A stretch of 64,000 nt of DNA from Anoplopoma fimbria (GCF_027596085.1 NC_072452.1:7012790-7076789), one strand, 5' to 3'. Shown: positions 1-15,869, counted from the stretch's first letter. The notes: a model not told the origin generated them from the sequence alone. Numbers and translations: made by a program.

Positions 1-642
<642 letters not shown>

Positions 643-730
643 CAGAGAAGCAGTCACAGTTGGGGTCTATCTTGCAGTCACAGTCCGTAGGGGCTCCAGA
701 GATAACCGATATCTCCCCGTTGGTTGACAC
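643..730 (-). CDS. tenm1: tenm1 exon w20: NHL propeller (last exon in window)
   Basis: 88 nt, phase 0 to phase 1, acceptor tttttaacacag, donor gtgggt. It reads [17 protein letters not shown], then [13 protein letters not shown]. The Cys cluster [11 protein letters not shown] is the TENM1 form. The next exon should begin with DGGYAKDAK-type sequence and lies below position 1. A long CA repeat (transcript sense) starts 13 nt past the exon end. Confidence 0.95.
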
Positions 731-3700
731 CTGTGTTAAAAAAAAAGTGTTCAAAAACGTCACACACGGCTATAAAATACCGGATTATTGTTCAAAAGAA
801 CACAATGTTCAATCATTTTTGTTATGTCTAATCTCTTCGACAAACAAGATAATGATGGCATTACATACAAAAAAAAAAAAAAAAACCTGAGCTGGAAATA
901 CAGATTAATGATATTAAAATGATGACTGTGGATTTGGATGCATTTGTCTGCCCGTGCTTCAACCAAACAACTGATGATGATATCTCAGGTGATTTTTTTT
1001 ATTGCTTTGTAAAAACTAAAGAATTATGAATCTTCAGTGGGTAAATGGAGCTTTGTTGACATATTGATAAATGTTTGCAACTTGAAATGCAACTCTCCAA
1101 ACAAATGAAACTGGTTGTCCTGATGGAGACTGCTAGACATGAGGGTGAAAACTGCTACACCAACAGTTTGATTTTGATGCATCTTTTTAACTGGTCCAAG
1201 GAGAGCTTGCACAATCATTTGGCTCATTCGCTTTCTTGCAGAGAGTAAGACGAGACCTCTAAAGCTCAGTAATTAACACTTAATATCTTGAGTATCTAAC
1301 CCTCATCCTAGCAACATATTTAAAGGTCCAGTGTGGTATTTTGGAGATCTATTAGCACAAATGGAATATAATATGTTTTCCATTAGTGTGTAATCACCTG
1401 AAACCAATAACCGCTGCATTTTTATAAGCTTAGAATGAGCCCCTTCATATTCACATGGGGGAGCTGATTCTCTTCATGGTGTCTGCCAAAGTGTACCGCT
1501 ATGTTTATACAGTAGTCCCAGATGGACAAACCTGAGAGAGAGAGCGAGAGAGAGAGAGAGAGAGAGAGAGAAGAGAGCCTTTTACGTTTTTACGTTACCC
1601 AAAGGCCGTAGTTGGCTACATGCTTGGAAGCTGCGGAAACGTAAGTTGCAAAGCAAAACCTTGGTACCGCCAGCTGCCGCCTGACTTGCGTTACTCTTCA
1701 AGTGTTATTATGGTGAGGATGACCTCAGAACGAGGAGAAGTTCATTACCACTGTTTTGCACTCGGCGGCTCATGTTACCAAAGTCTCCAGGAGTAAGTGG
1801 AGGGGTATTCGGTTGGTTGCAATCTGCAACAATGCCTCCTCATCCTACACACTGTGCCTTAAACATACAAGACTACCAACCGAGAATAAACAACTGTAAG
1901 AAACAACCATTATGAGTTATGTAATTAATGACATCTGAAAAAAAAAATAGACAGAGCACACCGGAAAATCTGAGTCTACTGCATCTGTGTCTGTCTGTTG
2001 ATTGACAAAGTCATGAAAACTAGAATGATAGAATAAACCCCCTGTAAGATGTGACAGAAACCCTTCTGGGCTCTGCGAGGACCCAAGTTGGTAGGATTAA
2101 GGTTAATCCCTACAAAAAACAAAGTGTATCAACAAGATGACTCTTGTTTAAATAGAGAACTTCAGAGCTGCTGGTAGGCAGGTCTTGTTACTGTAACTCA
2201 CAGGACCAGGCTTGTTGTTTCTCACTGCTTCCAGGCTTTGTGCTAAGCTAACTGCTGCCGGCAGTTATATTTAACGGACAGACTGGAGAGCAGTTTTTAT
2301 CTCCTCATCTTATACTGAGCAGAAAAGAGCAATAAGTGTATTACCCAACATGTTGAACTATTCCTTTAAAATTTGATGATCTCAGTCTGTTTTATCAAGC
2401 ATCTCGGAGTGAAAAATGAAACCTAACTGACCAAAACATTTCACACATTTAGTCCCAACTTCAGGCTGAGCAAAGGGGCAAAAGCATTTCATCCACTTAT
2501 ATAGAACGAAATATAGAAAGAAGAGCTTTTTCACCAAAATAATGACCGTCTTCTTCAGAGACACTGACGTGAATTTAAGAGTGACTCGTATCGGATAAAA
2601 AGGCTCCAACTTGAAAAATATGCCTGCTTCACAGAAGACAAGTTCTTACAATTTTCACTTAATTGAAAACAAACAAGCGCAGCCTCAACGGAGCTAATTT
2701 GGGATGCAATGATTGTGATTTGAATGCACCTCAAAGCTCCAATAGCATGCATATTCATTAACATCCCTGCCTCTATACAAGATTAAAAATAAAATTAAAC
2801 ACATATTGGTTATGGATGTCGGTTCCTTGATATTATGGCCAAATGTTTGTGAGTTTGTGTGTGTGTGTGTGTGTGACAGAATCACGCGCCTGGACCATGA
2901 GAGCAGACTAACAGCGTTGCCAAAGCATTGCCTTAGTACTTGTTGCCGCCAAGTCACGTTCACATTCAATAAGGCTTATTGCACAAAATAAAGGACTTGC
3001 TGGCTAAACAGTAAAAGATGCAGCTTTCTTTCAGTCATTTAAGATGAAATGTAGCGGTTAATTTGTGTGTCATTTTTTAATCAGTCGAAAAAGATGTTGT
3101 CAGTCTGTACCTGTACGCAGCAGGTTTGTCTTACAAGTGACACAATTTGCTGTATTTAATTTTAGTTTCCCCTGCATCGAACTGTATCTGCATCAGCCTG
3201 TCAGGTTCTTGAACGTGTTGATTGCCCTTCTGCGACACATCATCGTTAGTTTTGTTTCATCGTTCATTGTCATAAAACGGTTTCATTCACTCTCAAAAGG
3301 AAAAACTTCAACTTGCTGCTGAGAGAGTGTGTAGGAACCTTCATAAATTCCTATTTTGAGGATGACTTTCTGTGTGCATGATCCCGAGATGCATGATTAA
3401 TATGGGCCCGTATATACGATGCATAAAATAAGAGTGACAAATACAATACAAAAGGCATCAAAAGACTTCACTGCCCTATCTAACATGGCTGGCCAGACTC
3501 CATCAAAAAGGCATCTGAGGCTTTTTATGTTCCTGTCTGCCTCCACATGGACTCAGCGTGGTGCTGCAGACCACAAAGGGACTATTGATTGAGTCCAGCA
3601 GGCAATATTTTTTTGTTGCTGGTGCCCAAATGGGGCTGTGATTGCATGCTGCTTGTTAATGGAGCAAATGGACAAAAAACATTTTTTTCCGAAAGTGAAA

Positions 3701-4309
3701 ACTGTTTTTTGAGATTATTTTAGATATTTGAGACGCATCAGATTTTCCTATGTCCATGTGTAACACTTTCTTCCTGCACAGCATCTGTTACCACTGCAAA
3801 CAACCTGACCACACTGATGCAACAAATGAGAAAGGGAAATAGATGGCTGTTGTAAGTTGAAGCTGTGATGTCTTTTCCTGTATGCTATAGGTACTATATA
3901 ATAGGTGCTATATAATATAACCGTCTTCCTGTTAGTATTCGATCTGCTGACACTGTTTCCGCTTTTAAATCCTGTTTTAAGACACATTTTTACCGACTTG
4001 CCTTTCTCGCCTGAAAATTAATTTAGTGCATTTATTGATTCATTTAATTTTAAATATAGCTATGTTGTGTAAACACTTTTTTTGAAGTTCATTTTAATAG
4101 TTGAATCTGTCCTACCTTAGATGCTTTTAAATGATTAATCTGAAAGTATATTTTATACGGTCTATTAACTGCTTTTATTTTGTTGTTTTTATTTCTTTAT
4201 TATGTACTTTATGATATGCTCTCTATGGAAAGCACTTTGTGCTCCCAGATTGAAAAGTGCTATACAAAAAACATATAATTATTATAATTATTATTATAAT
4301 AATAATATA

Positions 4310-4348
<39 letters not shown>

Positions 4349-6266
4349 CTCGATAAGTAAATCTACTTTTACTTGATTCTAAATAATGGGTAATAACACC
4401 TCAACATGAGGACAGCAGTGGCTTTAAGGGTGTGTTATGCAAAATCTTTTTGTAAACATTTGTGAAAATGGGAACCTGATGGATGGTATCAGTCAGAGAC
4501 TCTCTATGCTTGGTATTTATTAGCGTCAGAATGACCTGTTGGATGCGGTTGATGCGCCTCTCATCGGTCTCAGCGATGAACAGCGTTCCCAGGTGGGACA
4601 GGGCGATGGCCTTGGCGGCCTCCAGGGTGGTGCGCACTGCTGCCCATCTCACCAAGTGGTGGTCGATACCTGGAACCTGGCAGTGTATGGGGCGGCCCGC
4701 CACAATGCGTACCTGGAGATTTTCTGATACCTGATATGAAAAAAATAAAAAGCATTATCATGTATAAGCTATGTAAAAGAGAGACAATAAGTCAATACTG
4801 ACAGTATTTCTTTATGTTAAGTGGAATCAGCTACATTTTGTCTGTGTTGATCCAATGCATTAAACATCACATGACCTAAGCCTACGTCATCTAACAACTC
4901 AGTTTTACAAGATACACACTTAAACAGCCAATACATTCATTTTAAGGAAGTTTTTCTGGTGATAAGCCAAACCAGAGTGACATTTTCTAAAAACAACTTC
5001 TGCTCAGACTGCTGATTGCATGTTGTTGTTGCATTGTTTTTCTTTTATCAAGATGCTCTTTTTTTCTCTTTTCTCAGCCTCATTCGCTCCAAATGCACCT
5101 TAAGTGACAGCATGGCACACTGTGTGCAATTTAAGTCTTTATTCTTCAGCTGTGCATAGTGCCAATCTCTCTTTTTTTTAAAGCAGACGCTTGAATAGAA
5201 GACAGGTTCACAATTCACTGGCAAACATGTGTTGTGTGTCTGTGTGTGTGTGTGTGCATGTGTTTAGGACTGTTTCTCTACCTGTAGGACAATGTTGTTG
5301 TCCAGGATGTACAGCGAGTTGTCCAGCGGGTTAATGGCCAGGTCTGTAGGCCACTCCAGACGCACCTGTGGGATGACACAGACCATACATACACTAACTG
5401 TATTTTTATCAAAGAATTTTAAATAGGAGAAGAAGAAAGCTGTATTGGCTATCCACCACACAAGAGTCAGTTACAGGTGATACAAATAATAGCTCCTTAA
5501 TAACACAGCATTAGGCCTCCTGACCCTCCCTGCTCATGCAAAGGTCAGCGGCGGGCAGGGAGCCTTCCCTGTGTTTATTCAAGAATCGCCTCGGCGCTGT
5601 CGCAAATGTCAGCCAATAACCGTGATCGCCGCGAGCTCAAATAGCACACCCTGCCCGCTAACGCCGTGGGGGTCAAAGACAGACAAACCCACTCTATTGC
5701 ACAGCCAAACACACACAAACACTCAAACTGTGAGCTATGGAGACGAGGCGGTGCGTCTGAGGGATCAGTGAGGTGATTGATGACTCTGAGGATGGATTGG
5801 TAAATAAATGGATCATGTTAAATTGCCACTGACATGTCCAATTATAGGCACTGTCAAATGAGAGAGAAGAGGGTTCACTCTGAAATCCCATTTTAAGGAG
5901 GTGGAGAGATTCATCAAGCAGGACTCACTCTGTCCTTAGCCGAAGAAGACACGCATCAAATCTCTCCCTCTCATGATATTGAACTTTGCGGTGATGGCAG
6001 GCCATCACTTTTTACAAGTTAGGTTGGGCTGTGCCTGCTCAATTATAGTCAAACTAAAACTAAAATGAAAAAACAGGAACAAAAAAAAGAAAGAAAGACA
6101 GAGGTGCTAGCTTACAATAGGTAGCCGCCCTGTGAACAAAAGTGTCTAGAAGCAGCCGGTAACTCAGCAGGTGTTCACAAAGATCACAAGAGAAAAGTAA
6201 CGTCTTAAAGAATTAGTGCTATTGTTAGCAAGAGAGTCGAACTAGCTTACACCTACAATCAGTGTG

Positions 6267-6298
<32 letters not shown>

Positions 6299-6641
6299 GG
6301 TGTGGGGGGGGGGGGGGGGGTCATGTATCGCCGTCCTTTGCAAAAATATGCACAAGCTGCAGTATCATTATAGATTATATTTCCTTATACATAAAGTAAG
6401 ACTTCAAATCTAGCCTGCTCGCTTTGCATAAATTAAGGCGGTAATGTTTGTCTAGCCACGCAGAGGTTTCCATCAATACTGATGCCACGTTGAGGTCGCA
6501 GCAGTTTATAGGAATAAACACACAGATGGGGGGACGAATGCGCTGCAGGAGCCGATAACTAACGCAAGTGAGGTGACATGGGCCCGCTTTAAAAGACATA
6601 TAAGAGCACCACTGGGAGTTCCCCCCCGGCTGAACAGGCAT

Positions 6642-6739
<98 letters not shown>

Positions 6740-6916
6740 GTGTGGGCAGGGAGCCCTTTATGGAGCCGGCAGTTCATCTATAATTCATCTTCTGCTCTAA
6801 TAGGCCTGATATAAGTCAGCAGTGTGATCTGAGGGCTGGCTGATCAAATCTGTGCAGTAGCTGTCTTTGGTCTTTACTGCAATCTCTCTCTCTCACTCTC
6901 CCACTCTCTCTCTATC

Positions 6917-6987
<71 letters not shown>

Positions 6988-9900
6988 AACACACACACCT
7001 TTAAAGAGAAAGAAAGTTTCTGTGGAAGAGGCCGGGGAATTAAGATTGACAAGACAATCAATGACTAATAGATCAACAAACGTATTATTTCTGGGTTGAT
7101 TACGCTAATTAGCACAGAACACATGCATGACTCTTATATTTCTACAGCCTGTTTCAGGGCAAAAAACACACATGACTCTGGCTCCCTCCCACTCATTTCA
7201 ACTACACTGCATTATTAGCTTACCTGGCTGATGTCCATGCGCGCGTCGCAGCTTAGCGGCTGCGTCGACATCAGTCCGTTTGAGCCAATCACAGTGGAGA
7301 GCAGACCCCTCTCATTAATCTTCTGAATGGTGGTGCCGTCGACGAAGTAGACAACACCTCTTTTATCCACGGCAATACCTGGGCGGGAGAGAGAGAGAGA
7401 GAGACGCAGAGTGAGCTTTTTGGAGGCGACAGAGTAGGGGGTTGAGAGAACAAAAGGGGAGAAAAAAAAAGAAGGTTGTAAACGTGAAAGACAGTATGAG
7501 AGAAGAGAGAAGAGATGGAGAGGAGTGAGTAAGAGAGAAGTAGAGTGGGGAGAGAGGAGTGGGCTTTGGAGAGGCATCCAACTCAGTTAGACATTCAGCT
7601 CAGCATGCGGCTGTCTTATCAAAGGCACTGCACCACAGAAATGTAATTATATTTCCATTCCGGAGCCCACTAAAGGGATTAGAACAATGCAACTGGAGGA
7701 AGGAGTTATTTGTCACATTAGATGTGAGCAGGGTGCCGCAGTGAACTCTTGACATTTGGCGCTCGCACATGTGCAATATAAATGCGCGTCCCTGAATCCA
7801 ACGCACGTGTGAACATCTGCATTCGTGCGGACGCTCGCACGGAACATGTGAACACATATGCTTCGCCGGTGTAACATATACTTGAACTCTCCATGCAGCG
7901 GAGCTCTGCAGTAGCCAGCGAGCCGAGAGAGAGAGAGAGAGAGAGAGGTAAGTCCAGGTATTAAAGGTCAGGGCAGACTATGAATCATCCGTTATGGATG
8001 AGGAGCGACCTTCATCCCCGTCTCATCTCCATACAGAGAATAGCCCTCTGACTCGACTCCGCAACAGCAATAGTCTCCCACGAGTCAACCCTCACCTCTC
8101 AAACCGTACGCCGCCAATTCCCCTTGATTGCTTTCACTTAGCATCTGCGACAATAAGCCATAATTCAGTATTCCTACCGGCCATCTCCTCACTGTTGTGC
8201 CATTTAAAAATGCATTGTGTTTATGGTTTGTCATTAAGTTGTGTCAGGTTTATGCATATATCCCTTTATCTTGAGCGTGCCTCAAAGGATAATGGAGACA
8301 AACCACTTTATATAACCCCAATCACTCACCAATCTGAATGGTGCAATTCAATATGCAACAGAAGACATCATAAAAACTATCTCATGCCAAATAGCATTAT
8401 GAAAAGATAATAAAAGCGCTACAACTTACTATTATTTTCATAACTGATTTATCTGTCTATCATTCTCACTATCATTCCATTATTTATCTATATAGAATTT
8501 TATATTTCAGTTATTGTGCAGACATGGAGCAGCATTAAATTGGAGTCGTGTTTCTGGCCACCTGATGAATGTGAGTGCATAGTTCAGTCTCCTTTTGGCT
8601 CTGCTTTGGTCCCTACCCTTTTATCTGCTAAAGGAGGGTTTATCAGAGTGTTTTCACTGAACACTTCAGCCTGTTGTGTGTGGAACCCAAGGTTGATGAG
8701 AGCTGTGAGGGTGGACCCAAACATGAACGCCTGCGGGTAATAAAACCAAAACAATACTATGGACGAGAGATGCCAAAACACATCAGAAGAGCTCAGGGGC
8801 TGAACTGCACAAGTGGGTTGAGAATTTTCTGCGAGGTTCATCCCTATTTGTGACCCATAAGCCATTGTTTCTATATGAAATATTGATGAGTGCAGCTTTA
8901 AAACGTCAGAAAAATTGTGGACAATTTAACTTCAAAATGTCCCAGAGCACAGGGCGATGTCTTCAAATGACTTTTTATTTATTTATTTTATCTTTTAATT
9001 ATATTTTACTTTAATTACTACTTTGTTGACTCAAGCGAGAAAAGCAGAGGAGAAGCTAGACCCTAGACCTGTATTTTCTATAAAAGAGGGATCTGACCAT
9101 GCATAAGGGGCAGCACATCATGAATAAACTGGACAGTGGAGCGACACCATCAGTATGCATTAGGTCTCCAGCTCCTCCCTCATTCACCCGTCTTCTCCCC
9201 TTCGTTTTTTATGCTGGTTCTTTCATTCTTTCTCCTTTCAAACTCTGTCGTACTGGATTATGTGTGGATGTGCCTCTACTCACTTTCTGAGCCTTGGGAT
9301 AGAAATTGCCACCGACCTGTTCCCCAGGCGGCACTAAGGTCTCATCCTCCTTGACATACAATAGCTTTTTTTTTTTTTTTAACACCTGATTTCATTCACC
9401 GTGTGCGCACACACACACACACACACACACAAATTCACACACAGGGCACCGCCACCACAACTAGAATCACGGACGCCCTCAAACGGAGCAACCCTGGACC
9501 GACCCTGTGAGTCATAAATCGTGCAGGTGGAGTGGAGGTGGAGTGGAGGTTGGGCAGGGGGAGGGCCAGGGTCAGTGTATTTCCTCCAGAGGCCAGGAGG
9601 TGAACTGCAGAGCTCTCCCTCCTGGCCCCTTCATCATCCCTGTGACACAGACAGATTACACCACCCACACAGCCCCCCACCACGACACCGTTCCTCTCCC
9701 TCTTCTAGCTTCCGCTCGCTCTCCGTCCTCCCTAACTTGATCTCCCTCTGCTCTCTTTTTTGCTCCCTCTTCCCTCCACCTGCTCTTTTTTCCCCCTCTG
9801 TTGTCCTTTGCTTTGTTTTTTTGTTGTTGTTTCGCTTCTTCTATCCTGTATGTTATTAAGTGCTAATCAAATCAGGGGCCCTTGACCCTTAAATAATGTC

Positions 9901-11390
9901 TGCGCTCTGCTTTCCGCTGTTCAGCCCCGGCTCTTGGTTTCTTCTTTTCGTTCCTCTCTGCCTTTCCATTTCTCCCCCTGTCACCTGGCATTACGCGGGA
10001 GTGACATCTCAACCCACAGCGCCGTCTCAGCCCACTTAGATCTAAAAGTTGGCACATTCTAACTGCTCTGACGCCGGCCTCGGATCCTTGAAACTTTCCT
10101 TTCACTTCTCCATCCATTCCTCCACCTAGCACCCCTGAACCTGTCCCTGATCTTAGAGCTCATAAATCCTGCACAAGGACATGACGCGGCAGCCAGGACT
10201 CTTTCTCAATACTGATTTCTGTTCTCTCCCTCTCTGTCCCTGCCTGGATATTACTCTTTCTTCTCGCCTCCTTTGGTTCTATTGACTTCCATCCTAAATT
10301 CCCCTCCATTCTTCCTTTCTTGCCTTTGTTTTTTTTTTTTTGCTTTGCTGACAGCCTCAGTATGCATAAGGATCTGCGCGTCTTATGTTCGCACACGCAG
10401 CGTCTAAATGGCCGTCGATCTATCATCAACAATAAACGCAGGACTGACTTATTCATCCTCACACAAGCGCAACAATAAGGAACGATTGCTATTATTGCTC
10501 GGCAGTGGCGGAAAGGATTTATTGCAGTTGATGTGTTGTTTAAGAGTATTTGGCCATGCTTATTGAAAAGGCTGCAGATTAGTCCACATTCTCCTTGTCA
10601 GGGGCTGGATTTCCTGCTGCTGTGGGTAAAGCTCTACGCTGCGTTCAGGGAAATTTACGGTCCTCTCCGTATAGCCGATGGATACTCACAAGACATCAAA
10701 AGATTTACCGTGGCTCCCTAGGTGGATCTGGCACTCTGAAGCTCATGTTTAGAAGCTGGCAGACACACCGGTGGAGAAATAATTGAGATAAATCTCAACT
10801 CGAGAGGGAGACGCACATTTGGCTAAAGTTTGGGACTGGATTTTATCATCAAAGAAGAGTGAATTAGATTGAGTTGGATTGACCTTGGTGAAAAAACAGA
10901 GGGAGGGATGATAAAGGGGGTGGAGGAGAGGATGATAAAGTGACGCTATTCGTATTCGTCTCAGATTTAGGGAGAAAAATGCAGCCAGAGAGACAGCAGC
11001 AAAAGTGGCGTGAAAGAGGCGAGAGGTGGCGATGAGACAAAGAGACATGATGAGGAATTGCTTCAATTAACCATTACAGGCCAATCACTCTCAATCAAAG
11101 AATATTTTTGTTCTCTGTCCTTGTCAGAAGAATATCACTTATAATGGCCCCCCCTGTGGCATGACAATACAATGCATTCTGATTATTGCCCTGGAGAGGG
11201 GTCTTAGAGAGTATAAGTGTTGATTACAGCTATTTGATGAGAAGGAGCAACCAGGGTGTTTTTTTTTAAAGAAAAGAGCAAAGCAGAGGTGAGGAAATTT
11301 GTAAAGTGAGAATGACTGATCATAGTTTAGTATCATATTCAGCAATAACAGTAGAACGGCATACAGTAACATCAGGATGTGGTGTGTGTG

Positions 11391-11422
<32 letters not shown>

Positions 11423-12973
11423 AGTGTGTGTGTGTTTTAGCTGCATTCTGACTGGTAACACCTGAGCCCTCAAGAGTGCAGGAAGTGAGCCTGCTGCTGT
11501 TGTTCAAGTTTCCCTTCTACAGTACTTTCAACCTTCAAATGTTGACAGCAAAGACGCCTCTGTGGATCAAAGCCAGAGGAATTGTAAAATTGTATGAAAA
11601 AACAAACACGTCAGTGTCTGTCAGCCGCCGAAACATCCACCGGAGTGCAAAATAAGCACAAATTCTGCAAAGGAAAACCTTACCTATAGGATCTATTTAT
11701 GAAGGAGAAAGCATTATGTGTGCATGTATGAAAGTTGCAACGCGTGCACGCAGGGGGTGAGCCGTGCATGTAGACACAGAGAGATTGCCAGCAGCCTGAG
11801 GTGCAAGTCCTTCAATCTGCCCTCCCATGTCCCCAGGCTCCGTGGGTGTAAATTATATGGACTGACATATTATTACAGCATCTAAATGACACTAGCTGGA
11901 GCTGATTGTATCCCCTGGCACCTCTGTACACAGGAACTGTGTGTGACTGACAACTGAACGCAGACAGACGGACAGTTTTAACCTGCACGACCGGCCTCTG
12001 GCCATAAATAAAGTAAACTAAAATTAGCTGGGGGGGGAAAAGCCCGGAGGGTTCACTAACTTGCCTGCAGTCCGACTGTAATTGAGGCTGAAGAACACAT
12101 TGTTTCAGAGAGTCTTTAGCGGGCCGTGTGGCTTACTGTTCCCTTTGATCATCGGTGCCCGTTTGAATGCGAGCGTGAGAATTTACGGTGGGTGCGTGAG
12201 CATTATCAACTTGTGCAAGCTCACATAGGGGCCCGTGTGGGTGTGTGCATGCGTGCGTGTTGTGAAGTCGCTAGGAAAGAAAGATAAGGCATGGCAGTTA
12301 ATCACATTGTGCGCATATGCAAATATAGAGCGGATAAATCAGAGCGTCTGCAGATGAGAAATTCACACTCCCACCCACACACACACACACACACACATAC
12401 TCACACACACTCACAGATACTACTTTCTTGAAGACTATGAGGTTGCCCATGTGCACTAAAGGAGGGGTGGAGGTGGGGGTATAAACCTGTTCACTCATCC
12501 CAGCACTGTGCACCATACTGATTTTATGTGTGCACGTGCTCGACTGCAGGATTGTATGATTTCAAACCTGCATTAAAAAGAAAAACCAAAGTCACAAGTG
12601 TCAATTGATTATTCTGCGGTCAATCGCACCCTGAGATTCTGTACGCGCGGCATCAAACACACAGCTCTGTGAACTGTGACATGTGCATCTATGCGCTGAA
12701 GTGCCGTTTCAAACGGCTCTTATTTTCCCCCAATCAAACACTTATCATCAATCAATACAAGATAGCCTCATAAACAGGGACGGGCGTGTATTTCTGCTGG
12801 ATCTTTGGTAAGCAGTAATAATTCATGCTTCTTGTAATTAATTATTCATTAAAGCCCCACAGAACAGACAGTGGATTAGTAATTAAGTCTGAATCAGACA
12901 CTGTGGCTCATCTAATTATCAACCACTATAAGTTTGTTAACATATTAACCCGCATTAATTAATTATTGATAGC

Positions 12974-13010
<37 letters not shown>

Positions 13011-15521
13011 AGCTCTGGAGTACACATGCATGCACAGAACTGGAAGGAGATTTTGCGATAGTTGCATGCAAATTTGTATGCGGCCAAACATTTTTTTTTT
13101 GGTGAAAATATGCGACTTGGCTGTAATTGCCTTGTTTGATAGCAACAGAGAAATCCAAAGCAATCACAGAGGCAGCACACAAACTCAATTATAAAAGCAA
13201 TTGAAATGCTTTGGACTAGAAAGCCGCGTGAAAGGCTGAGGGGTTTGGATCAGTGCGGAGCGTCTGCAGATTATGTCGCACTGTTTAGAACATCAAACAA
13301 ACACAAGGAGGTCTATCAATAGAGGCTCTTTTACCAAACACGCCATCGCGACAACAAGCCAGCGAGGCTCTGCCTTAGTAGGAAGAGGATATGGGATCAG
13401 ATGTTTTCAACACAGAAAAAGGGGGAAAAGCGTCAATAAACTACGATAGATTGCCAATCTCTGTGTGAAGCTTCCACTCAAACAAAGTTTCCCGCTCACA
13501 GGACGGAGACATCACAGTAAGTGAGCCGGAGGCAGCTCTAGTACAGTCTTTATCACAGGCCATTTCAGCAGCCATTTCAGATTTTTCTTGCACATCTTCC
13601 AAAAAGAACTGTGTGAGTGCTTCCTCGGAGGGAGGTCTGTCCACTGGTCTCTCTGAGCCCTGCAGGTGTTAATGGTACCCAGGTGCAAACATTTACTGGC
13701 TCGGTTTTCCCATCCCCATCGCAGCGGCTGAACGTGCGCGCTCGTGTGTTGGCCATTCACCTCGAGTAAATGCAATTTATTCCTCCGCAGCGGCAGATCT
13801 CCGCTCCTCCTGTCAGCTTGCCAGGCTCCCAGTGGAGGCTGACAGGCCAGCTGCCAGTAGCGGCCATCTCCACCAGTTAAAGTGACACGCGTGTCACATT
13901 TGCCATGATCACGCTGATGTTCGCCAACCTGACGTTCCTTTAACAAGCCCCCCATAACTAACTCTATGTCGCCTTCACTCGTAGAAGCAGATTTGGTCCG
14001 GGGACCCTGAAGGATGCCGATCAAAAAATCAGGCGTGCAAAAAAGCAGACTGACTCGCACAAACGTTGCACCTTTGATGCACAGGCTCAGCCTTTGGCCT
14101 CCAGCCCGCATCTCTTATTGACTCAGGGCTTCATTACACACACAGTGAGCTTCAGTAATCTCTCTGAAGCCACCCCTACACACTCCGACTACAAACAAGG
14201 TAGCTGTCAGTCTGCATAGTGTTCTACCTGATACATTGCTTGAATAGCAGGCTTTTTACAGGTAGAGCCTCGTTTTTAAGTCAGCATAAATTTGCCTCTA
14301 CTAAGCCCATTGACTATATTTTCTTTGGTCCTTAGCAGATCTCGGCAGCGGGCTGACTATTTCCCTCCAGAATATCTGAGTCCTCCTCCTACCCAAGGTG
14401 ATTAGGACGCAGACCAGCTTCTTTTCTGAGATGGATCCCAGTTTTTCAAAGTAGCCCAAGTTACTTCTTTTCCCTTTATCTGGTGGACACTCCAGCCACG
14501 TGACATTGCATGACATTGGGCTCAAAGCGATGATCCATTTAACACTGCCATCAGGCTGTCGACTCTTGCCTGAGTTTTGGGCTCAAGATGGCTTTTTATT
14601 TCTGATCAATGTCAACCTATGCGTTTGCCTGTTATATTGAGAGAGAGAAAAAACTGCTTCTCCTGCTTTATTAGACTCATTTTAACCATATGCAACATGT
14701 GTAAATATTGAGATACCTTTATTTAACCTAATAAACAGATTGTTGGTGCTCCAAACCATCTGGGCACATTTTTGAGTTACTGTAAGTGAAGATGAAGTAA
14801 AAGTAAGTAAGCCGTTTCTCCAAATTGCTTCATCCACCCAACAGTGTACGTTCATAGTTACCGACGATAGATTTCAACCAATCCGACAGGTGCCAAATTT
14901 GAGATACTACTTTGGACAGTATCACACTCACGTATCGCAAAACCTTTGTCCAATGTTTCCGAAGGTCAAGAGAGAATCCGGAGGGTGTAATTTGATCAAT
15001 TTTAGTCAGAAAAATCAGCCACTTGTTGACAGCTGAGCCCTCATTCTGTTTGGAAGTAGAGGTCTTATCATATTCGGCCCATGTCTACATTTCCTGACAA
15101 GCAACCTCATGTGGAACTGCAAATAATGACTACACAGAAGTAGTGTGACCTTGTTAAAGTGCAGAAAAAAAAAACACCTTGTTTTTTTAACCTCCCAAAG
15201 TTAAACGAAATTTACAAATGTGCGGAGGTTATGACAGCAACATTTTTTCAGTTTGAAAAAATGGGGGAAATTCATTTTGAATCAACAACATACCTTTGAC
15301 AACATGCGTGAGTGAGGAATTACTCTAAAAGTGAGAGTGTATATTCAGGGGTTGAATTTGGACAGGGCCGTTCTATTATATATATTCTATTATATTCTTC
15401 TTCTATGCGTTGCCATGTCATCTTGCAGGGGATGAAGCCGCTGAATTTAATCATAAATGCTGTGACTCTCAACAAAGAAAACGCATCGTGTGTGAATGTG
15501 CTACAGTCAGTAACATGACAG

Positions 15522-15556
<35 letters not shown>

Positions 15557-15869
15557 GGGAGTCTGAAGGTCAGCTCTGAGTGAATCACAAAGAGAAGAGT
15601 AAAGGAAAAAATGGCAGATTGTACAGGTCCAGGTGAAAAACAAACAAAACAATCATTTTGTAGCCTATTTGTTTTTCCCAGAAAAGACGGTAGGGTAATA
15701 ATTCAACCTTTGTGATTTATAATATGAAATTCCTTTCTCTTTATCATGATCGCAGGTGCCATTTTATCTTTTTTTAATTTTTTACAAACCTCCCGTTGTG
15801 CAACATTACTTTACCTACCGGTGTTGCTCCAAACGAACTACAATGGTAAACGACTCATTTTACTATAGG

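Larger units (their letters stand above)
731..4535 (-). other. tenm1 intron w19-w20
   Basis: 3.8 kb. It contains a TTAA-flanked MITE-like element (1320-1862), two pieces of another dispersed repeat (1226-1300 and 2140-2370), and a LINE 3' end (3940-4348). Nothing coding was recognised in the remainder. Confidence 0.85.
5366..7223 (-). other. tenm1 intron w17-w18
   Basis: 1.86 kb, rich in simple repeats: TG 6262-6299, a 17-base G run at 6304-6320, CA 6645-6736 and CA 6920-6982. No coding signal. Confidence 0.85.

Noticed and set aside
6573..6800. TH- or VC-rich reading frames over CA/TG arrays (also near 18.5, 49.1 and 51.7 kb)
   Set aside because: Translations of dinucleotide microsatellites with no coding content beyond the repeat.
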